DNA of 64,000 nt from Paracoccaceae bacterium (GCA_014654775.1 JACVZW010000030.1:310001-374000), one strand, 5' to 3'; shown: positions 25,313 to 35,046, numbered from the stretch's first letter. Numbers and translations are program-made. Notes: a model not told the origin generated them from the sequence alone.

Positions 25313-25993
25313 TCAGCCTGTCACCAGACCATCGCCCACCACGATCTGCCGTCGGCACAGCCCGGCGATCTTTTCGTCATGGGTCGAAATCAGGAAGGTC
25401 GTCCCTTCATCCCGGTTGATCTCGGCGATCAGGTCCATCACCTGCATTGCAGAGGCGCGGTCAAGATTGCCCGTCGGTTCATCCGCCAGCACCAGCTCGG
25501 GTCGGTTCATCAGCGCCCGCGCCACCGCCACCCGCTGCTTTTGTCCGCCCGAAAGGTTGGCCGTCGGGAAATGCACCCGATCGGCCAGCCCCATCCGCTC
25601 CAGCAATTCCCGCCCGCGCGCCCGCGCCGCCGCCGTTTCGCGCCCCGCCTGTACGGCGGTCGGAAAGACCACATTCTCCAGCGCGGTGAAGTCGGGCAGA
25701 AGATTGTGGAACTGGAAGACAAAGCCGATATGGCGGTTGCGAAACTCCGTCAGGGCTTGGTCGCTGGCCGTAACCAGATCGACCCCCAGCATCGCATGGC
25801 TGCCCGATGTCGGGTGCATCAGCGTTCCGAGGATCGTCAGCAGCGTGCTTTTCCCTGACCCCGACGGTCCCAGCAGCGCCGCCATCTCCCCCTGCGCCAT
25901 CCGCAACGACAGCCCACGCAGGACGCGCGTCTCTGCCTCGCCCGTCCCGAAGGTCTTGACCAAGTGATCCACCTGCAGCAGCGGCGCGCTCAT
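25313..25993 (-). CDS. ABC exporter ATP-binding protein (MacB/LolD type), system 1
   Basis: A 226-residue ATPase. The Walker A is GPSGSGKST, the Q-loop is FQFHNLLPDFTALENV (the LolD/MacB hallmark), the signature is LSGGQKQRVAVARAL, the Walker B is LVLADEPTGNLD and the switch His is in STHDEK. It overlaps the permease stop (ATGA). It works with the permease and the membrane-fusion protein encoded just upstream as a tripartite exporter of unknown substrate. Confidence 0.9.
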   Translation of the reverse strand: MSAPLLQVDHLVKTFGTGEAETRVLRGLSLRMAQGEMAALLGPSGSGKSTLLTILGTLMHPTSGSHAMLGVDLVTASDQALTEFRNRHIGFVFQFHNLLPDFTALENVVFPTAVQAGRETAAARARGRELLERMGLADRVHFPTANLSGGQKQRVAVARALMNRPELVLADEPTGNLDRASAMQVMDLIAEINRDEGTTFLISTHDEKIAGLCRRQIVVGDGLVTG

Positions 25994-27204
25994 TGCCCGA
26001 TCGCCGTGACAGGGTCCAGCCGCGCCGCCGCCCGCGCCGGCAGGATCGAGGCCGCGATGGCCCCCAGCGTCGTCAACAGGATCGCCATCCCATAGGCTCC
26101 TTGGGTGATGTCGATGGGCAGGCCACTCTGCCCCGGCGCAAAACTGTCGCGCCCCGGAAAGGCCAACAGCAGCCCGTACCCCGCCGCCGCCCCGAACAGA
26201 CCCCCCATCAGCCCGATCAACGCCCCCTGCGCGACGAAAACCACCATCACGAACCCGCGCCCCGCCCCCATCGCCCGCATGATCCCGATTTCCGGCCGCC
26301 GCTGATAGGTCGACAACAGCAGGGCCGACGCCACCCCGATGATGATCGTGACCATGGCGAAGGTCTTCAGCAAATAGCCCGTCTGCGCCTGCGCCTGCAG
26401 CGCGTCCAAAAGCTGCGCCGCCTGCTCCGTCCATGACCTTGCATCCAGCCCCGTCAGCGCGCGGATGCGCGGCGCAAAGGCATCCGCCGCGTAAAGATCG
26501 GCCAGCTTGATCTCCACCCGCGTCACGCCCTGCGGCATAGCAAACAGCGACCGCGCCGTGGCAAGCCCCACATAGGCCTGCCGCCGGTCCGGCCCGCCCG
26601 ATCCCATCTCGTAAATGCCCGTGATCGTCAGCAGCGCCTCGATCCCCGTCGTGCTCTGCAGGCGCACGGTCTGGCCCAGCCGCAGCCCCATATCCTCGGC
26701 CAGCGTCTTGCCCAGCAGAACGCCCCCCGCCGCCAGATTGGCCGTCCCTTCGACAACATACCCCGCCAGATCGGCAATGGCGGATTCCTTTCCCGGCTGC
26801 AGCCCGTTGATCGACACCTGCGTCACCTGCCCGCCCCGCGTCAGGAACCCGGATCCGTTGATCTGGGGCGACACCGCCGTGACCCCCGGCAGCGCCTCAA
26901 TCAGTGGCAGCAGCGCCGCCGTATCCTGCAGCACCGCCGCACCGCCACTGTCCTTCTGCTGAACCAAAAGCACCGTCCGCCCGGACAGGGGCAAAAGAAG
27001 ATCCGGTTCTACATCTTCGGCCTGAATGGAGAGATGGGCCATGTCCCCGGCTGTGCGGGCCATGATGAACTCGGCCAGACCGCCGATCAGCGCCGACATG
27101 AAGATAAAGATGAAGACCCCCGTCGCCACGCCGAAGACCAGAAGCGCCGTCTGCGCCTTGCTCGCCGTCAGATAGCGTGTCGCGATCTTCAGCGCATAGA
27201 TCAT
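25990..27204 (-). CDS. ABC exporter permease, FtsX/MacB type, system 1
   Basis: A 404-residue permease. One N-terminal transmembrane helix (TALLVFGVATGVFIFIFMSA), a periplasmic MacB-like domain of about 230 residues and three C-terminal helices (FAMVTIIIGVASALLLS, a central AQGALIGLMGG, and ILLTTLGAIAASILPARAA). This is the four-helix FtsX fold of MacB and LolC/E. The ATG overlaps the stop of the membrane-fusion gene (TGATG). Confidence 0.88.
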   Translation of the reverse strand: MIYALKIATRYLTASKAQTALLVFGVATGVFIFIFMSALIGGLAEFIMARTAGDMAHLSIQAEDVEPDLLLPLSGRTVLLVQQKDSGGAAVLQDTAALLPLIEALPGVTAVSPQINGSGFLTRGGQVTQVSINGLQPGKESAIADLAGYVVEGTANLAAGGVLLGKTLAEDMGLRLGQTVRLQSTTGIEALLTITGIYEMGSGGPDRRQAYVGLATARSLFAMPQGVTRVEIKLADLYAADAFAPRIRALTGLDARSWTEQAAQLLDALQAQAQTGYLLKTFAMVTIIIGVASALLLSTYQRRPEIGIMRAMGAGRGFVMVVFVAQGALIGLMGGLFGAAAGYGLLLAFPGRDSFAPGQSGLPIDITQGAYGMAILLTTLGAIAASILPARAAARLDPVTAIGQ

Positions 27205-28400
27205 CAGGGCACCGCCACCGCGACCGCCAGCCCGTCCGACAGGCCCGCCGCATCGGCGATCACGGGGTCTCCGGGCGCAAGCCCTTCCGTCACGATCAGC
27301 CGCGCCGCAGGCCATTCGATCACCGAAACCGCCCGCCGCATGGCCGCCTTCCCCTCCAGAACGAAGACCGCAGTCCCGGCGTCATCCGTCACAACCGCCG
27401 CGCGGGGCACGGTGATGGCCTGCGCCCGATCCTCGGTCGTGATGTTCGCCGTGACCGTCAGGCCGATCGGTGCCACCAGTGCCGCATCCGGCAGCAGCGT
27501 AACAAGCAGGCCGCCGGTCGCCGCATCCACCTCTTGCGCGACGCGGCTTACCCGCCCAGTCAGCACCGACGACGCCCCCGTCGCCCGCATCGTGGCCGCC
27601 AGCCCCGCCCGCAATTCCAGCGCATGGGTTTCATCCACCACCGCCTCCACCACCAGATGGTTCATGTCGGCAAGCGTCATCAGCACGCTGCTCGGATCGA
27701 CCGTCTGCCCCGGAACCACCGGCAGATCGGTCACCGTCCCCGCCATCGGTGCGGTCACTGTGAACAACGACAGCGCCACCCGGCCCTGCTCCAGCACCGC
27801 CGCCATGCGGCGGACCTCCTGCCCGGCGGTCAACTCCGCCCGCAGCGCCGCCTCCAGCGCGACGCGGCTTGTCGCCCCGCCCAGCGCCCGCGCCCGTACC
27901 AGCGCCTCTTGCGCCGCGCCCTGCGCCACCAACGCTGCATCCAGCCCCGCCACCGCCTGCCGGACAATGGCCGCCTGCGCACTGCCGTCGATCCGCGCCA
28001 GCACCGCCCCGACCTCCACCAAATCGCCCTCGGCCAATGGCAGCGCGGTGATCCTGCCGCTCACAAGCGGGCGGATATCGACCGCGCCCTCGCCCGCGAC
28101 CCGCCCGTTGACGGCCAACACCCGGGCCACCGGGGCGAAAGCGGCGCGTTCGATCACCACTTCCGGCAGCGCAGCCACCCATGGCTGCCACAGGATCAGG
28201 CCCAACCCGAGCAGAAGCATCCCCACGATCCCGATCACAACACCCAGACCGGGGCGCCACCCCTTGGCGACCTCGGGCATCGCCGCCGTCTCCCGCACGG
28301 CCAGCGCGGGCAGATTGGCGTCACCGCGCGCAGGATCGCCGGGCCGGGATGCCGCGATCCCAGCCACCGTGCCGATGTCGCCCTCAGTCGAAGATGGCAT
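27204..28400 (-). CDS. Periplasmic adaptor (membrane-fusion protein), system 1
   Basis: A 398-residue HlyD/MacA-type adaptor. A cytoplasmic N-terminus of about 50 residues and one transmembrane helix (about 51-70, VIGIVGMLLLGLGLILW) are followed by a lipoyl/barrel-sandwich domain (GRITALPLAEGDLVEVGAVL, then MAGTVTDLPVVPGQTV) flanking a helical hairpin, with C-terminal beta-barrel domains. It leads the three-gene operon. An FNR-type dyad is centred about 92 bp upstream of its ATG. Confidence 0.88.
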   Translation of the reverse strand: MPSSTEGDIGTVAGIAASRPGDPARGDANLPALAVRETAAMPEVAKGWRPGLGVVIGIVGMLLLGLGLILWQPWVAALPEVVIERAAFAPVARVLAVNGRVAGEGAVDIRPLVSGRITALPLAEGDLVEVGAVLARIDGSAQAAIVRQAVAGLDAALVAQGAAQEALVRARALGGATSRVALEAALRAELTAGQEVRRMAAVLEQGRVALSLFTVTAPMAGTVTDLPVVPGQTVDPSSVLMTLADMNHLVVEAVVDETHALELRAGLAATMRATGASSVLTGRVSRVAQEVDAATGGLLVTLLPDAALVAPIGLTVTANITTEDRAQAITVPRAAVVTDDAGTAVFVLEGKAAMRRAVSVIEWPAARLIVTEGLAPGDPVIADAAGLSDGLAVAVAVP

Positions 28401-28485
28401 GAAAGGTCTTCCCTAAGCCGCATCTGCCGGACGCACCGGCCGTTTGCAGCAAAGGCGCATGCTAGCACGCCGCCCGGGGCACCTC

Positions 28486-28499
28486 CTGATCTCGATCAG
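28486..28499. promoter_or_regulatory. FNR-type dyad CTGAT-N4-ATCAG
   Basis: CTGAT-CTCG-ATCAG is a perfect palindrome with the FNR-family spacing (FNR consensus TTGAT-N4-ATCAA). It lies upstream of exporter system 1 in the 205-bp gap to cysA. Confidence 0.55.
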
Positions 28500-28605
28500 C
28501 ACTCCTTGCAGAAGGACGGATCGGCCACCTCCAGCAGACAAAGGCCGGGACGCGGCCCCGACCTCGATCGACCACCGCCAAGGCCGCGCCGTCCCGCACC
28601 GGTCC

Positions 28606-29325
28606 TCACGCCGTGATGAACTCCTTCACGAAGGGCGTGGCGGGGCGGGCGCGGATGTCGGCGGGTTTGCCGATCTGTTCGATCCGGCCCATCGACATGA
28701 CGACGACAAGGTCGGCCAGTTCCATCGCCTCTTCCTGATCATGGGTCACGAAGACCGTGGTCAGGCCGGTCGTGTCGTGGATGTCGCGCAGACCCTGCCG
28801 CAATTCCTTGCGCACCTTGGCATCGAGCGCGCCAAAGGGTTCGTCCAGCAGCAGCATGCGCGGTTCGATGGCCAGCGCGCGGGCCAGCGCCACGCGCTGC
28901 CGCTGGCCGCCGGAAAGCTGCGACGGATAGCGCGCGCCGATGTCGGGCAGTTGGATCAGTTCCAGAAGCTTCGTCACCCGCCGCGCGATCTCGGCCTTTG
29001 TGGGCCGGGTCGCGCGGGGGCGGGCGTTCAGGCCATAGGCGATGTTTTCGAACACCGTCATGTGGCGGAACAGGGCATAGCTCTGGAACACAAAACCCGC
29101 GCGGCGTTCCTGCACGGTCAGACCCGTCGCATCCTGCCCGTCGAACAGGACACGGCCGGAGGTGGGAAACTCCAGCCCGCCAAGGATGCGCAAAAGCGTG
29201 GTCTTGCCCGATCCCGACGGACCCAGCAGCGCCACCAGCGCACCGGAGGGGATGGAGAGCGACACCGGATGCAGCGCGGCGGTGGTCCCGAAGGCCTTGG
29301 AGATTTCGTCGATCTCGATATGCAT
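28606..29325 (-). CDS. cysA: Sulfate/thiosulfate ABC transporter ATP-binding protein, short form
   Basis: A 239-residue ATPase. Walker [10 protein letters not shown], signature [15 protein letters not shown], Walker [13 protein letters not shown] and switch FVTHDQEEA. Context with cysU, cysW and a sulfate-binding protein gene makes it CysA. It ends just after the ATPase core ([12 protein letters not shown]), whereas CysA proteins usually continue for about 100 residues with a regulatory TOBE-like domain. No remnant of that domain is obvious downstream, so this is a naturally short or truncated form. AGGAGA precedes the ATG. Confidence 0.9.
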   Translation of the reverse strand: MHIEIDEISKAFGTTAALHPVSLSIPSGALVALLGPSGSGKTTLLRILGGLEFPTSGRVLFDGQDATGLTVQERRAGFVFQSYALFRHMTVFENIAYGLNARPRATRPTKAEIARRVTKLLELIQLPDIGARYPSQLSGGQRQRVALARALAIEPRMLLLDEPFGALDAKVRKELRQGLRDIHDTTGLTTVFVTHDQEEAMELADLVVVMSMGRIEQIGKPADIRARPATPFVKEFITA

Positions 29326-29335
29326 GGCAGGTCTC

Positions 29336-30199
29336 CTAATGGCGGTGGTTCGCGGCGAGCTGATCGGCATGGCGCAATTCCAGCAATGTCTTGAGAAGCA
29401 GGGTAAGAAGGGCGAGCAACGTCAGGACGGCGGCAAGGCTGAAGGCCGCGACCGAGAGGTATTCCTGATAAAGCATCTCGATCGTGGTGGGGATCGTGGC
29501 GGTTTCGCCCCGGATCTTGCCCGAGACGACGGCGACGGCCCCGAACTCTCCCATCGCGCGGGCATTGCAGAGCAGGACGCCGTAGAGGAGCGCCCAGCGG
29601 ATGTTGGGCAGCGTCACCGTCCAGAACACCCGCCAGCCCGAGGCGCCGAGCGTCAGCGCCGCCTCTTCCTCGGCCCGGCCCTGTTCGATCATCACCGGGA
29701 TCAGTTCGCGCGCCACGAAAGGAAAGGTCACGAACATCGTGGCAAGGATGATCCCCGGCATGGCGAAGACGATGGGGTAGCCTTGGGCCACCAGCCAGCC
29801 GCCGATGGCCGAGTTCGCGCCGAACATCAGCACGATGCACAGCCCCGCCACGACCGGCGAGACGGAGAAGGGCAGGTCGATCAGGGTGATCAGGAAGGCC
29901 TTGCCGCGGAAGTCGAATTTGGTGATGAACCAGGCCGCCGCGACGCCGAAGAGGGCATTGAGCGGCACCGAGATGGCGGCGATGGTCAGCGTCAGGCGGA
30001 TCGCGTCGCGCGCATCCGGCGAGGCGAGGCTTCTCACCGCTTCGATCGCGCCTTCCGCCAGCGCCTCGACGAAGACGGCGATCAAGGGCGCGAAGACGAG
30101 GATGGCGAGGCCCGCGAAGGCCAGCCCGATCAACGTCCATCGCGTGGCGGGGGGTTCCTCGGTCGCGGCGCGGAACCGGATTTGGCCAGTGTCAGACAT
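29336..30199 (-). CDS. cysW: Sulfate ABC transporter permease CysW
   Basis: A 287-residue permease with six predicted transmembrane helices and the EAA-type loop ([22 protein letters not shown]). [22 protein letters not shown] is characteristic of CysW. The ATG at 30199 was chosen because GGAGG lies 7 bases upstream. It overlaps the cysU stop by 8 bases. Confidence 0.93.
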   Translation of the reverse strand: MSDTGQIRFRAATEEPPATRWTLIGLAFAGLAILVFAPLIAVFVEALAEGAIEAVRSLASPDARDAIRLTLTIAAISVPLNALFGVAAAWFITKFDFRGKAFLITLIDLPFSVSPVVAGLCIVLMFGANSAIGGWLVAQGYPIVFAMPGIILATMFVTFPFVARELIPVMIEQGRAEEEAALTLGASGWRVFWTVTLPNIRWALLYGVLLCNARAMGEFGAVAVVSGKIRGETATIPTTIEMLYQEYLSVAAFSLAAVLTLLALLTLLLKTLLELRHADQLAANHRH

Positions 30200-31028
30200 A
30201 TCCAATCCTCCGGCGGCTCCAAACCTGAATGAGGTTGATCACCAGCAGCATCGCGAAGCTGATCAGCAGCATGGCAATGCCAATGGCCGCCGCCGCGTCA
30301 TAGTTGAACTCTTCCAGCTGAATGATGATCAGCAAAGGCGCGATCTCGGTCACCAGCGGGATGTTCCCGGCGATGAAGATGACCGATCCGTACTCCCCCA
30401 CTGCCCGCGCCAAGGCGAGCGCGAAGCCCGTCAGCGCGGCAGGCATCAGCATCGGCAGGATGACATGCCGGATTGTGTGCATCCGCGACGCGCCAAGGGT
30501 GGCAGAGGCTTCCTCAACCTCGCGCTCAATCTCTTCCACCACGGGCTGCACAGTGCGGGTGACGAAGGGCAGGCCCACGAAGACCAGCGCGATGAAGATG
30601 CCCCATTGGGTATAGGCGATCTTCCACCCGATCTCGGCCGCCAGCGACCCGAAGGCCCCGTTAGGCGCATAAAGCGCGGTCAACGAGATGCCCGCCACAG
30701 CCGTGGGCAGGGCAAAGGGCAGGTCCACGGCGGCATCAAGGATGCGGCGGCCCGGGAAACGGTAGCGCACCAGCACCCATGCCAGCATCACCCCGAAGAT
30801 CAGGTTGAAAAGCGCGGCAAACAACGACAGGCGGAACGACAGAAACAGCGCCGACCAAACACGCTCGCGGTTCACGGTCTCCCAGATGCCCGCCAAACCG
30901 TAGTTGGCGCCCTTCAGAAGAAGGGCGCCGATGGGCAGAAGGACGACAAGCGACAGCATCGTCAGGGTGATCCCCATGCTCAGGCCCAACCCGGGCATGG
31001 GGGATCGGTGGATGAGAGGTTTGCTCAT
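30192..31028 (-). CDS. cysU: Sulfate ABC transporter permease CysU (CysT)
   Basis: A 278-residue permease with six hydrophobic helices. The CysT-like segments are AVDLPFALPTAVAGISLTAL, the EAA loop VEEASATLGASRMHTIRHVI, and VGEYGSVIFIAGN. With CysW it forms the membrane channel. It starts 9 bases after the binding-protein gene. Confidence 0.93.
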   Translation of the reverse strand: MSKPLIHRSPMPGLGLSMGITLTMLSLVVLLPIGALLLKGANYGLAGIWETVNRERVWSALFLSFRLSLFAALFNLIFGVMLAWVLVRYRFPGRRILDAAVDLPFALPTAVAGISLTALYAPNGAFGSLAAEIGWKIAYTQWGIFIALVFVGLPFVTRTVQPVVEEIEREVEEASATLGASRMHTIRHVILPMLMPAALTGFALALARAVGEYGSVIFIAGNIPLVTEIAPLLIIIQLEEFNYDAAAAIGIAMLLISFAMLLVINLIQVWSRRRIGYV

Positions 31029-31037
31029 CACGGTTCC

Positions 31038-32156
31038 TTATTTCGGGACGTAAATCTGATCGAAGATGCCGCCGTCGCCGAAATGTTCGGGCTGCACCTT
31101 GGCCCAGCCACCGAAACTGGCGATGTCCACAAGCTCCAGTTTCGGGAAGCGGGCGACGTCTTCGGGGTTGGCCTTGGACGCATCCCACGCGCGGTAGAAA
31201 TGCTTGAAGGCCAGCGCCTGCCCTTCGGGCGAGTAGAGGTAATTCAGATAGGCCTCGGCCAGCGCCCGCTGGGCATCGGATTTGATGTTGCCATCGACCA
31301 GCGCGACCGGCGGTTCGGCAAGGACCGAAACGGAGGGCACGACGATGTCGAACTGATCCTCGCCGATCTCCTTCAGGGCGAGGTAGGCCTCGTTCTCCCA
31401 CGCCAGCAGCACGTCACCGATGCCGCGCTGTGCGAAGGTGGTGGTCGATCCACGTGCGCCGTTGTCCAGAACAGGTACGTTCTTATAGAGCGCACCGACG
31501 AACTCTCGCGGGTCCTGCCCGTTCTTCTCGGCCCAGGCCCAGGCGGCAAGGTAGTTCCACCGCGCCCCGCCGCTGGTCTTCGGGTTCGGCGTGATGACCT
31601 GAACGCCCTCCTTCACCAGATCGCCCCAGTCAGCGATGCCCTTCGGGTTCCCCTCGCGGACAAGAAAGACGATGGTGGAGGTGTAGGGCGACGAGTTGTT
31701 CGGCAGCCTCGTCTGCCAATCGGCAGGCAGTTTTCCCGCCTCGGCGATCCTGTCGATGTCCGAAGCCAGCGCCAGCGTCACCACCTGCGCCTCCAGCCCG
31801 TCGATCACCGCGCGGGCTTGGCTGCCAGACCCGCCATGGCTGACCTCAATCTGCGGGGCCTCGTTCCCTTGCGCCACCCAGTAGGCGCTGAAGGCTTCGT
31901 TCAACTCGCGGTACAACTCCCGCGTCGGGTCGTAGCTGACGTTCAGCAGGCTTTCTGCCTGCACCGGGGCCGGGGCAGAGCCCAGCGCAAGCAGCGCCAC
32001 GGCAAAAGCCGAAAACGTGCCGCGCAGGCTGCGGGCCACGGGCCAGCCGGTCAGGCGGCGCAGGCCGTCGGCGATGGTGACGCGCCCATCCGGATGGGTC
32101 TTTGCGACAAGGCCCTGGGCCGTGATCGTGCCGGCAAGGGTGATGGTGGCAAGCAT
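31038..32156 (-). CDS. cysP: Sulfate-binding periplasmic protein with N-terminal extension
   Basis: A 372-residue protein. From about residue 68 it is a standard sulfate-binding protein: [58 protein letters not shown] and [13 protein letters not shown]. The signal peptide ([20 protein letters not shown], ending VQA) begins at residue 40 rather than at residue 1. The preceding 39 residues ([19 protein letters not shown] and following) start with a strong AGGAGAAGACC Shine-Dalgarno. An internal GTG at 32039 would give a normal precursor but has no good ribosome-binding site. Either the protein has an unusual leader or translation re-initiates. Confidence 0.88.
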   Translation of the reverse strand: MLATITLAGTITAQGLVAKTHPDGRVTIADGLRRLTGWPVARSLRGTFSAFAVALLALGSAPAPVQAESLLNVSYDPTRELYRELNEAFSAYWVAQGNEAPQIEVSHGGSGSQARAVIDGLEAQVVTLALASDIDRIAEAGKLPADWQTRLPNNSSPYTSTIVFLVREGNPKGIADWGDLVKEGVQVITPNPKTSGGARWNYLAAWAWAEKNGQDPREFVGALYKNVPVLDNGARGSTTTFAQRGIGDVLLAWENEAYLALKEIGEDQFDIVVPSVSVLAEPPVALVDGNIKSDAQRALAEAYLNYLYSPEGQALAFKHFYRAWDASKANPEDVARFPKLELVDIASFGGWAKVQPEHFGDGGIFDQIYVPK

Positions 32157-32248
32157 GGTCTTCTCCTGTTGCGGGCGCGCCTTGGGCGCTGCGGAAGGGG
32201 GGAAGGGCACAAGGCCCAGGACAGTGAGCGGGTGGGGCGCAAAGGTCA

Positions 32249-32500
32249 TCACGACGCCCCCCCGAGCGGTTCGATGCGGGCCTCCCACAGGGCGCGGTCA
32301 CGCCCGGCGAGAAGTTCGTCGGCGGCCTCGGCCGGCAGTTTGGTGAAGATCACCAGCGGGCTGCCGTTGACGCGGTGCGTCTGGCCCGTGCGGCGGTCGA
32401 TGAGGCGGACGGCACAGGTCTGCGGCCGTGGCGTGCCGCGTGCGGCGGTCGCCCGTTCGGCCGGTCCAGTCAGGGCGGGCGAGAGTTTGGCGGCGAACAT
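32249..32500 (-). CDS. Small conserved protein at the head of the sulfate operon
   Basis: An 83-residue protein with AGGAGAA 6 bases before the ATG. The C-terminal half ([20 protein letters not shown], then [17 protein letters not shown]) looks like a small folded domain. I do not recognise the family. It is 92 bp upstream of cysP on the same strand and probably co-transcribed, so it may serve sulfate uptake or its regulation. Confidence 0.65.
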   Translation of the reverse strand: MFAAKLSPALTGPAERATAARGTPRPQTCAVRLIDRRTGQTHRVNGSPLVIFTKLPAEAADELLAGRDRALWEARIEPLGGAS

Positions 32501-32724
32501 CGTGCTTCTCCTGCATGATCGGCGGGGCGCAATGTCCTGCATCCCGTCATGCCCTAAATAACGACATGATTGGTCGAGTATGGCAAAGGAAAATTCACGC
32601 TAAAGATGGTCGTCTTTATAGAATTTCCTTCTACGGCAAGTGCCTCGCACCCCGCTCCGATGGGCTGGAAAAGGATCGGTTTCGGCCCTACCCCGCGACC
32701 TGCCGTTGCCCGTGAAGGACCGGA

Positions 32725-33183
32725 TCAGCCTTTTTCGCCAAGGACCTGCTGCTGCGCCTCACCCGAACGCAGCATGTCTTCAAGCGTCAGCGAGTCGATG
32801 ATCAGAAGGTAGGACCAGAACACCTCGGCAAAGACTTTGCGGATACGGCAAGTCGCTTCGTCGGTGCAGTCTTCGCAGCGCTGATAGGCGCGACGCGACA
32901 GACAAGGAAGCGGCGCGATGGGTCCGTCGATCGCCCGCAGCAGTTCAGAGATCGAGATGTCGGTGGGCTTCTTGATCAGGCTATAGCCACCCGCCCTGCC
33001 CCGCGTCGATGCGATGACCCCCGCATTGCGCACCTCCAGCAGGATATGTTCCAAAAAGCGCTTCGGCGTCCCCGACCGCTTTGCGATCTCTTCGATCGTC
33101 AGCGGTTCGGGACGGCCATTGGCCGCCTCGTCGGCCAGCGTCAAAAGCGCCTTCAACGCGTATTTCATCTTCTGCGTGATCAT
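32725..33183 (-). CDS. Rrf2-family regulator, probable sulfur-assimilation regulator
   Basis: A 152-residue Rrf2 winged-helix protein. Its N-terminal DNA-binding domain reads MKYALKALLTLADEAA, then IAKRSGTPKRFLEHILLEVR, then GRAGGYSLIK. Four cysteines cluster at about 94-112 (CLSRRAYQRCEDCTDEATC), which could hold an iron-sulfur cluster. Rrf2 members include IscR, CymR and NsrR. Position directly upstream of the sulfate operon on the same strand suggests control of that operon, like CymR. The 224-bp gap below it (32501-32724) probably holds the sulfate operon promoter. Confidence 0.85.
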   Translation of the reverse strand: MITQKMKYALKALLTLADEAANGRPEPLTIEEIAKRSGTPKRFLEHILLEVRNAGVIASTRGRAGGYSLIKKPTDISISELLRAIDGPIAPLPCLSRRAYQRCEDCTDEATCRIRKVFAEVFWSYLLIIDSLTLEDMLRSGEAQQQVLGEKG

Positions 33184-33390
33184 GCTCCAGCGTTACGCCG
33201 CACAAAGTCGAGAATCAATGTCGACATTTATCCTTCCGGCCGGGCCACGGGCGCAGCGGGGCGCGGGACCTTTGATTAAGGCCACACAGGAAGGCCCGCC
33301 AGATACACGATCAAAACTATAGACAAATGATGTTTTTGATGCATGCTTCCGGGCATCGATCGCATGCAGCACGGCAGAAAGGGCGCTTTC

Positions 33391-33864
33391 ATGGGTGAAC
33401 TCGATCTCATCGACCGGAAGATCATCGCCGAATTGATGCGTGATGCGACGATGCCCATCGCTCAGATCGCGGAAAAGGCCGGTCTGTCGCAAACCCCATG
33501 CTGGAAGCGCATCCAGAAACTAGAGGCGACAGGAGTGCTCACCGCGCGCGTTGCGCTTGCCGACCCCGGGCGCCTCGGCTTCGGCCTCACCGTCTTTGTG
33601 GGGATCGAAGCACCCGACCACTCGCCCGACTGGCGTGCAGCCTTCGCCACAGCCGTCGATGCGATTCCCGAGATCATGGAAGTCTATCGCATGGCGGGCG
33701 AGTTGGACTACTTGCTGCGCGTCTCCGTCAGCGACATGTCCTCGTTTGATACGCTCTACAAACGGCTGACCGATTCCGTCCCAATCAAGAACGTCACCAG
33801 CCATTTCGCGATGGAACGGATGAAGTTCACAACCGCCTATCCGGTCGACACCCGCAACCGTTGA
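33391..33864 (+). CDS. Lrp/AsnC-family regulator
   Basis: A 157-residue Lrp/AsnC protein. The N-terminal helix-turn-helix (LDLIDRKIIAELMRDATMP, then IAEKAGLSQTPCWKRIQKLE) is followed by a RAM domain (VFVGIEAP to AMERMKFTT). It is not next to an obvious amino-acid pathway gene, so the effector is unknown. The ATG at 33391 gives the normal N-terminus. It is divergent from the Rrf2 gene across about 200 bp. Confidence 0.9.
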   Translation: MGELDLIDRKIIAELMRDATMPIAQIAEKAGLSQTPCWKRIQKLEATGVLTARVALADPGRLGFGLTVFVGIEAPDHSPDWRAAFATAVDAIPEIMEVYRMAGELDYLLRVSVSDMSSFDTLYKRLTDSVPIKNVTSHFAMERMKFTTAYPVDTRNR

Positions 33865-34147
33865 CGCGGCCTCCGCCCCGGACAGGAAAACCCGGTCGGG
33901 CGCAGTCAAGGTGCCGGGCATCCGGTAAGGCCCGCCCTGTGCCCCGCGGAAGACTACCCGCGCGCAAGGAAGACCGCGCCGCAAGCAAACCTGAGTCAGT
34001 GCGGGGCCGGAGATGTGCGACTACCCTCTTTGCAGCCGCCAGTACGGCCCCGTCAGTCCTCTCATCCAATAACCGCAAGGTGCCCGTCAACGTCGCAAGG
34101 CACAGCTATTGGCAAGCCCAGTCGATGCACTTGCCTTGGAAAGGAAG

Positions 34148-34270
34148 ATGCACATGGCATCAGGCACCCCCAAAACGCACGCCGCCGACAATAGGAAGGC
34201 AGTCAACAACGCTTGGCACAAGGCCCCTACCGACCCCAAGACGGACCCCGCCCTCAAGGTGCGCACATGA
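34148..34270 (+). CDS. Possible small protein, 40 residues
   Basis: GGAAAGGAAG precedes ATG. The frame encodes a hydrophilic peptide rich in Lys, Thr, Asp and Pro (ASGTPKTHAADNRKAVNNAW, then KAPTDPKTDPALK). It lies in the 450-bp gap between the Lrp gene and a Crp/Fnr gene. The residue composition is unlike the Arg/Pro/Ala-rich noise of random frames here. No family was recognised. The rest of the gap shows nothing identifiable. Confidence 0.4.
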   Translation: MHMASGTPKTHAADNRKAVNNAWHKAPTDPKTDPALKVRT

Positions 34271-34314
34271 CGGCCCAGCCTCTTGTCCCGTCTTATTCAG
34301 CACTAGGGGCGGCG

Positions 34315-35046
34315 TCAGCGAAGTGGCGGCCTGTCTTGCGCAAGGTAGGCGCTGTCGAACGAGGCCACGTCCTCCAGCCGGTCGCGATCCTCAAAGATCA
34401 CCTGACCCTTGTGAAAGGTGACAAGGCCCTCTTCGCGGAGGTGGCGAAGAACCCGATTGACGTGAATCGCGCTCAGTCCAAGGGCGTCGGCCAGATGATA
34501 CTGCGTCAGGGGGCAGGGATATCCCGACGTGTCGCCGATCCCCACAAGCTCAAGCCTCGCCCCAAGCTCCAGCAGCATATGGGCCACCCGCTGTTCGGCA
34601 GTCCGGCGACCGATATTGACAAGATGCTCCGCGACCATCGCCTCATCCCGCGCCGAGGCCCACAGAACGGCAGCAGCCATGCGCGGCACCCGTGTGAATG
34701 CATCCAGAATGTCGGTCGTAAGGACTTCGAACGCCTCGATCTGCGTCAGCGCCTCGACGCCATGATCAGAGGTCTGAAGAAGGATGCTGCGCAGGCCCAG
34801 AAAATCGCCCGGAACCTGAAAATCCACGATCTGCCGATCCCCTTCCGGCAGCATCTTGTAAGAACAGGCCCAACCATCGGTCAGAAGAAAGGCCGAGCCG
34901 GTTCTCTGACCCTCATGGATCATCTCATGCCCCCTCTGAAAGCGGCGGGACCGGCGATTGAACATCGCCAGATTGGTCAGGTCGGACTCCGACAGGACGG
35001 CATAGGTGGAAAGCTTCTGCGTGAACGCGTTTTGCGACTTCAGCAT
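34315..35046 (-). CDS. Crp/Fnr-family regulator without Fe-S cysteines
   Basis: A 243-residue protein with a cyclic-nucleotide-binding-like sensor domain (about 20-140: HEMIHEGQRTGSAFLLTDGW, then GDFLGLRS) and a C-terminal winged helix (PLTQYHLADALGLSAIHVNR, then VLRHLREEGLV). The N-terminal FNR cysteines are absent, and the recognition helix reads A-I-H-V-N-R rather than the FNR E-xx-S-R. It may respond to another signal and bind a different site. It is divergent from the small gene at 35219. Confidence 0.88.
   Translation of the reverse strand: MLKSQNAFTQKLSTYAVLSESDLTNLAMFNRRSRRFQRGHEMIHEGQRTGSAFLLTDGWACSYKMLPEGDRQIVDFQVPGDFLGLRSILLQTSDHGVEALTQIEAFEVLTTDILDAFTRVPRMAAAVLWASARDEAMVAEHLVNIGRRTAEQRVAHMLLELGARLELVGIGDTSGYPCPLTQYHLADALGLSAIHVNRVLRHLREEGLVTFHKGQVIFEDRDRLEDVASFDSAYLAQDRPPLR

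Noticed and set aside
29805-32561. A 918-residue plus-strand open frame opposite the sulfate operon
   Set aside because: It is antisense to cysW, cysU and cysP, which show clear family motifs. The translation is rich in Arg, Gln and Gly with no recognisable domain.
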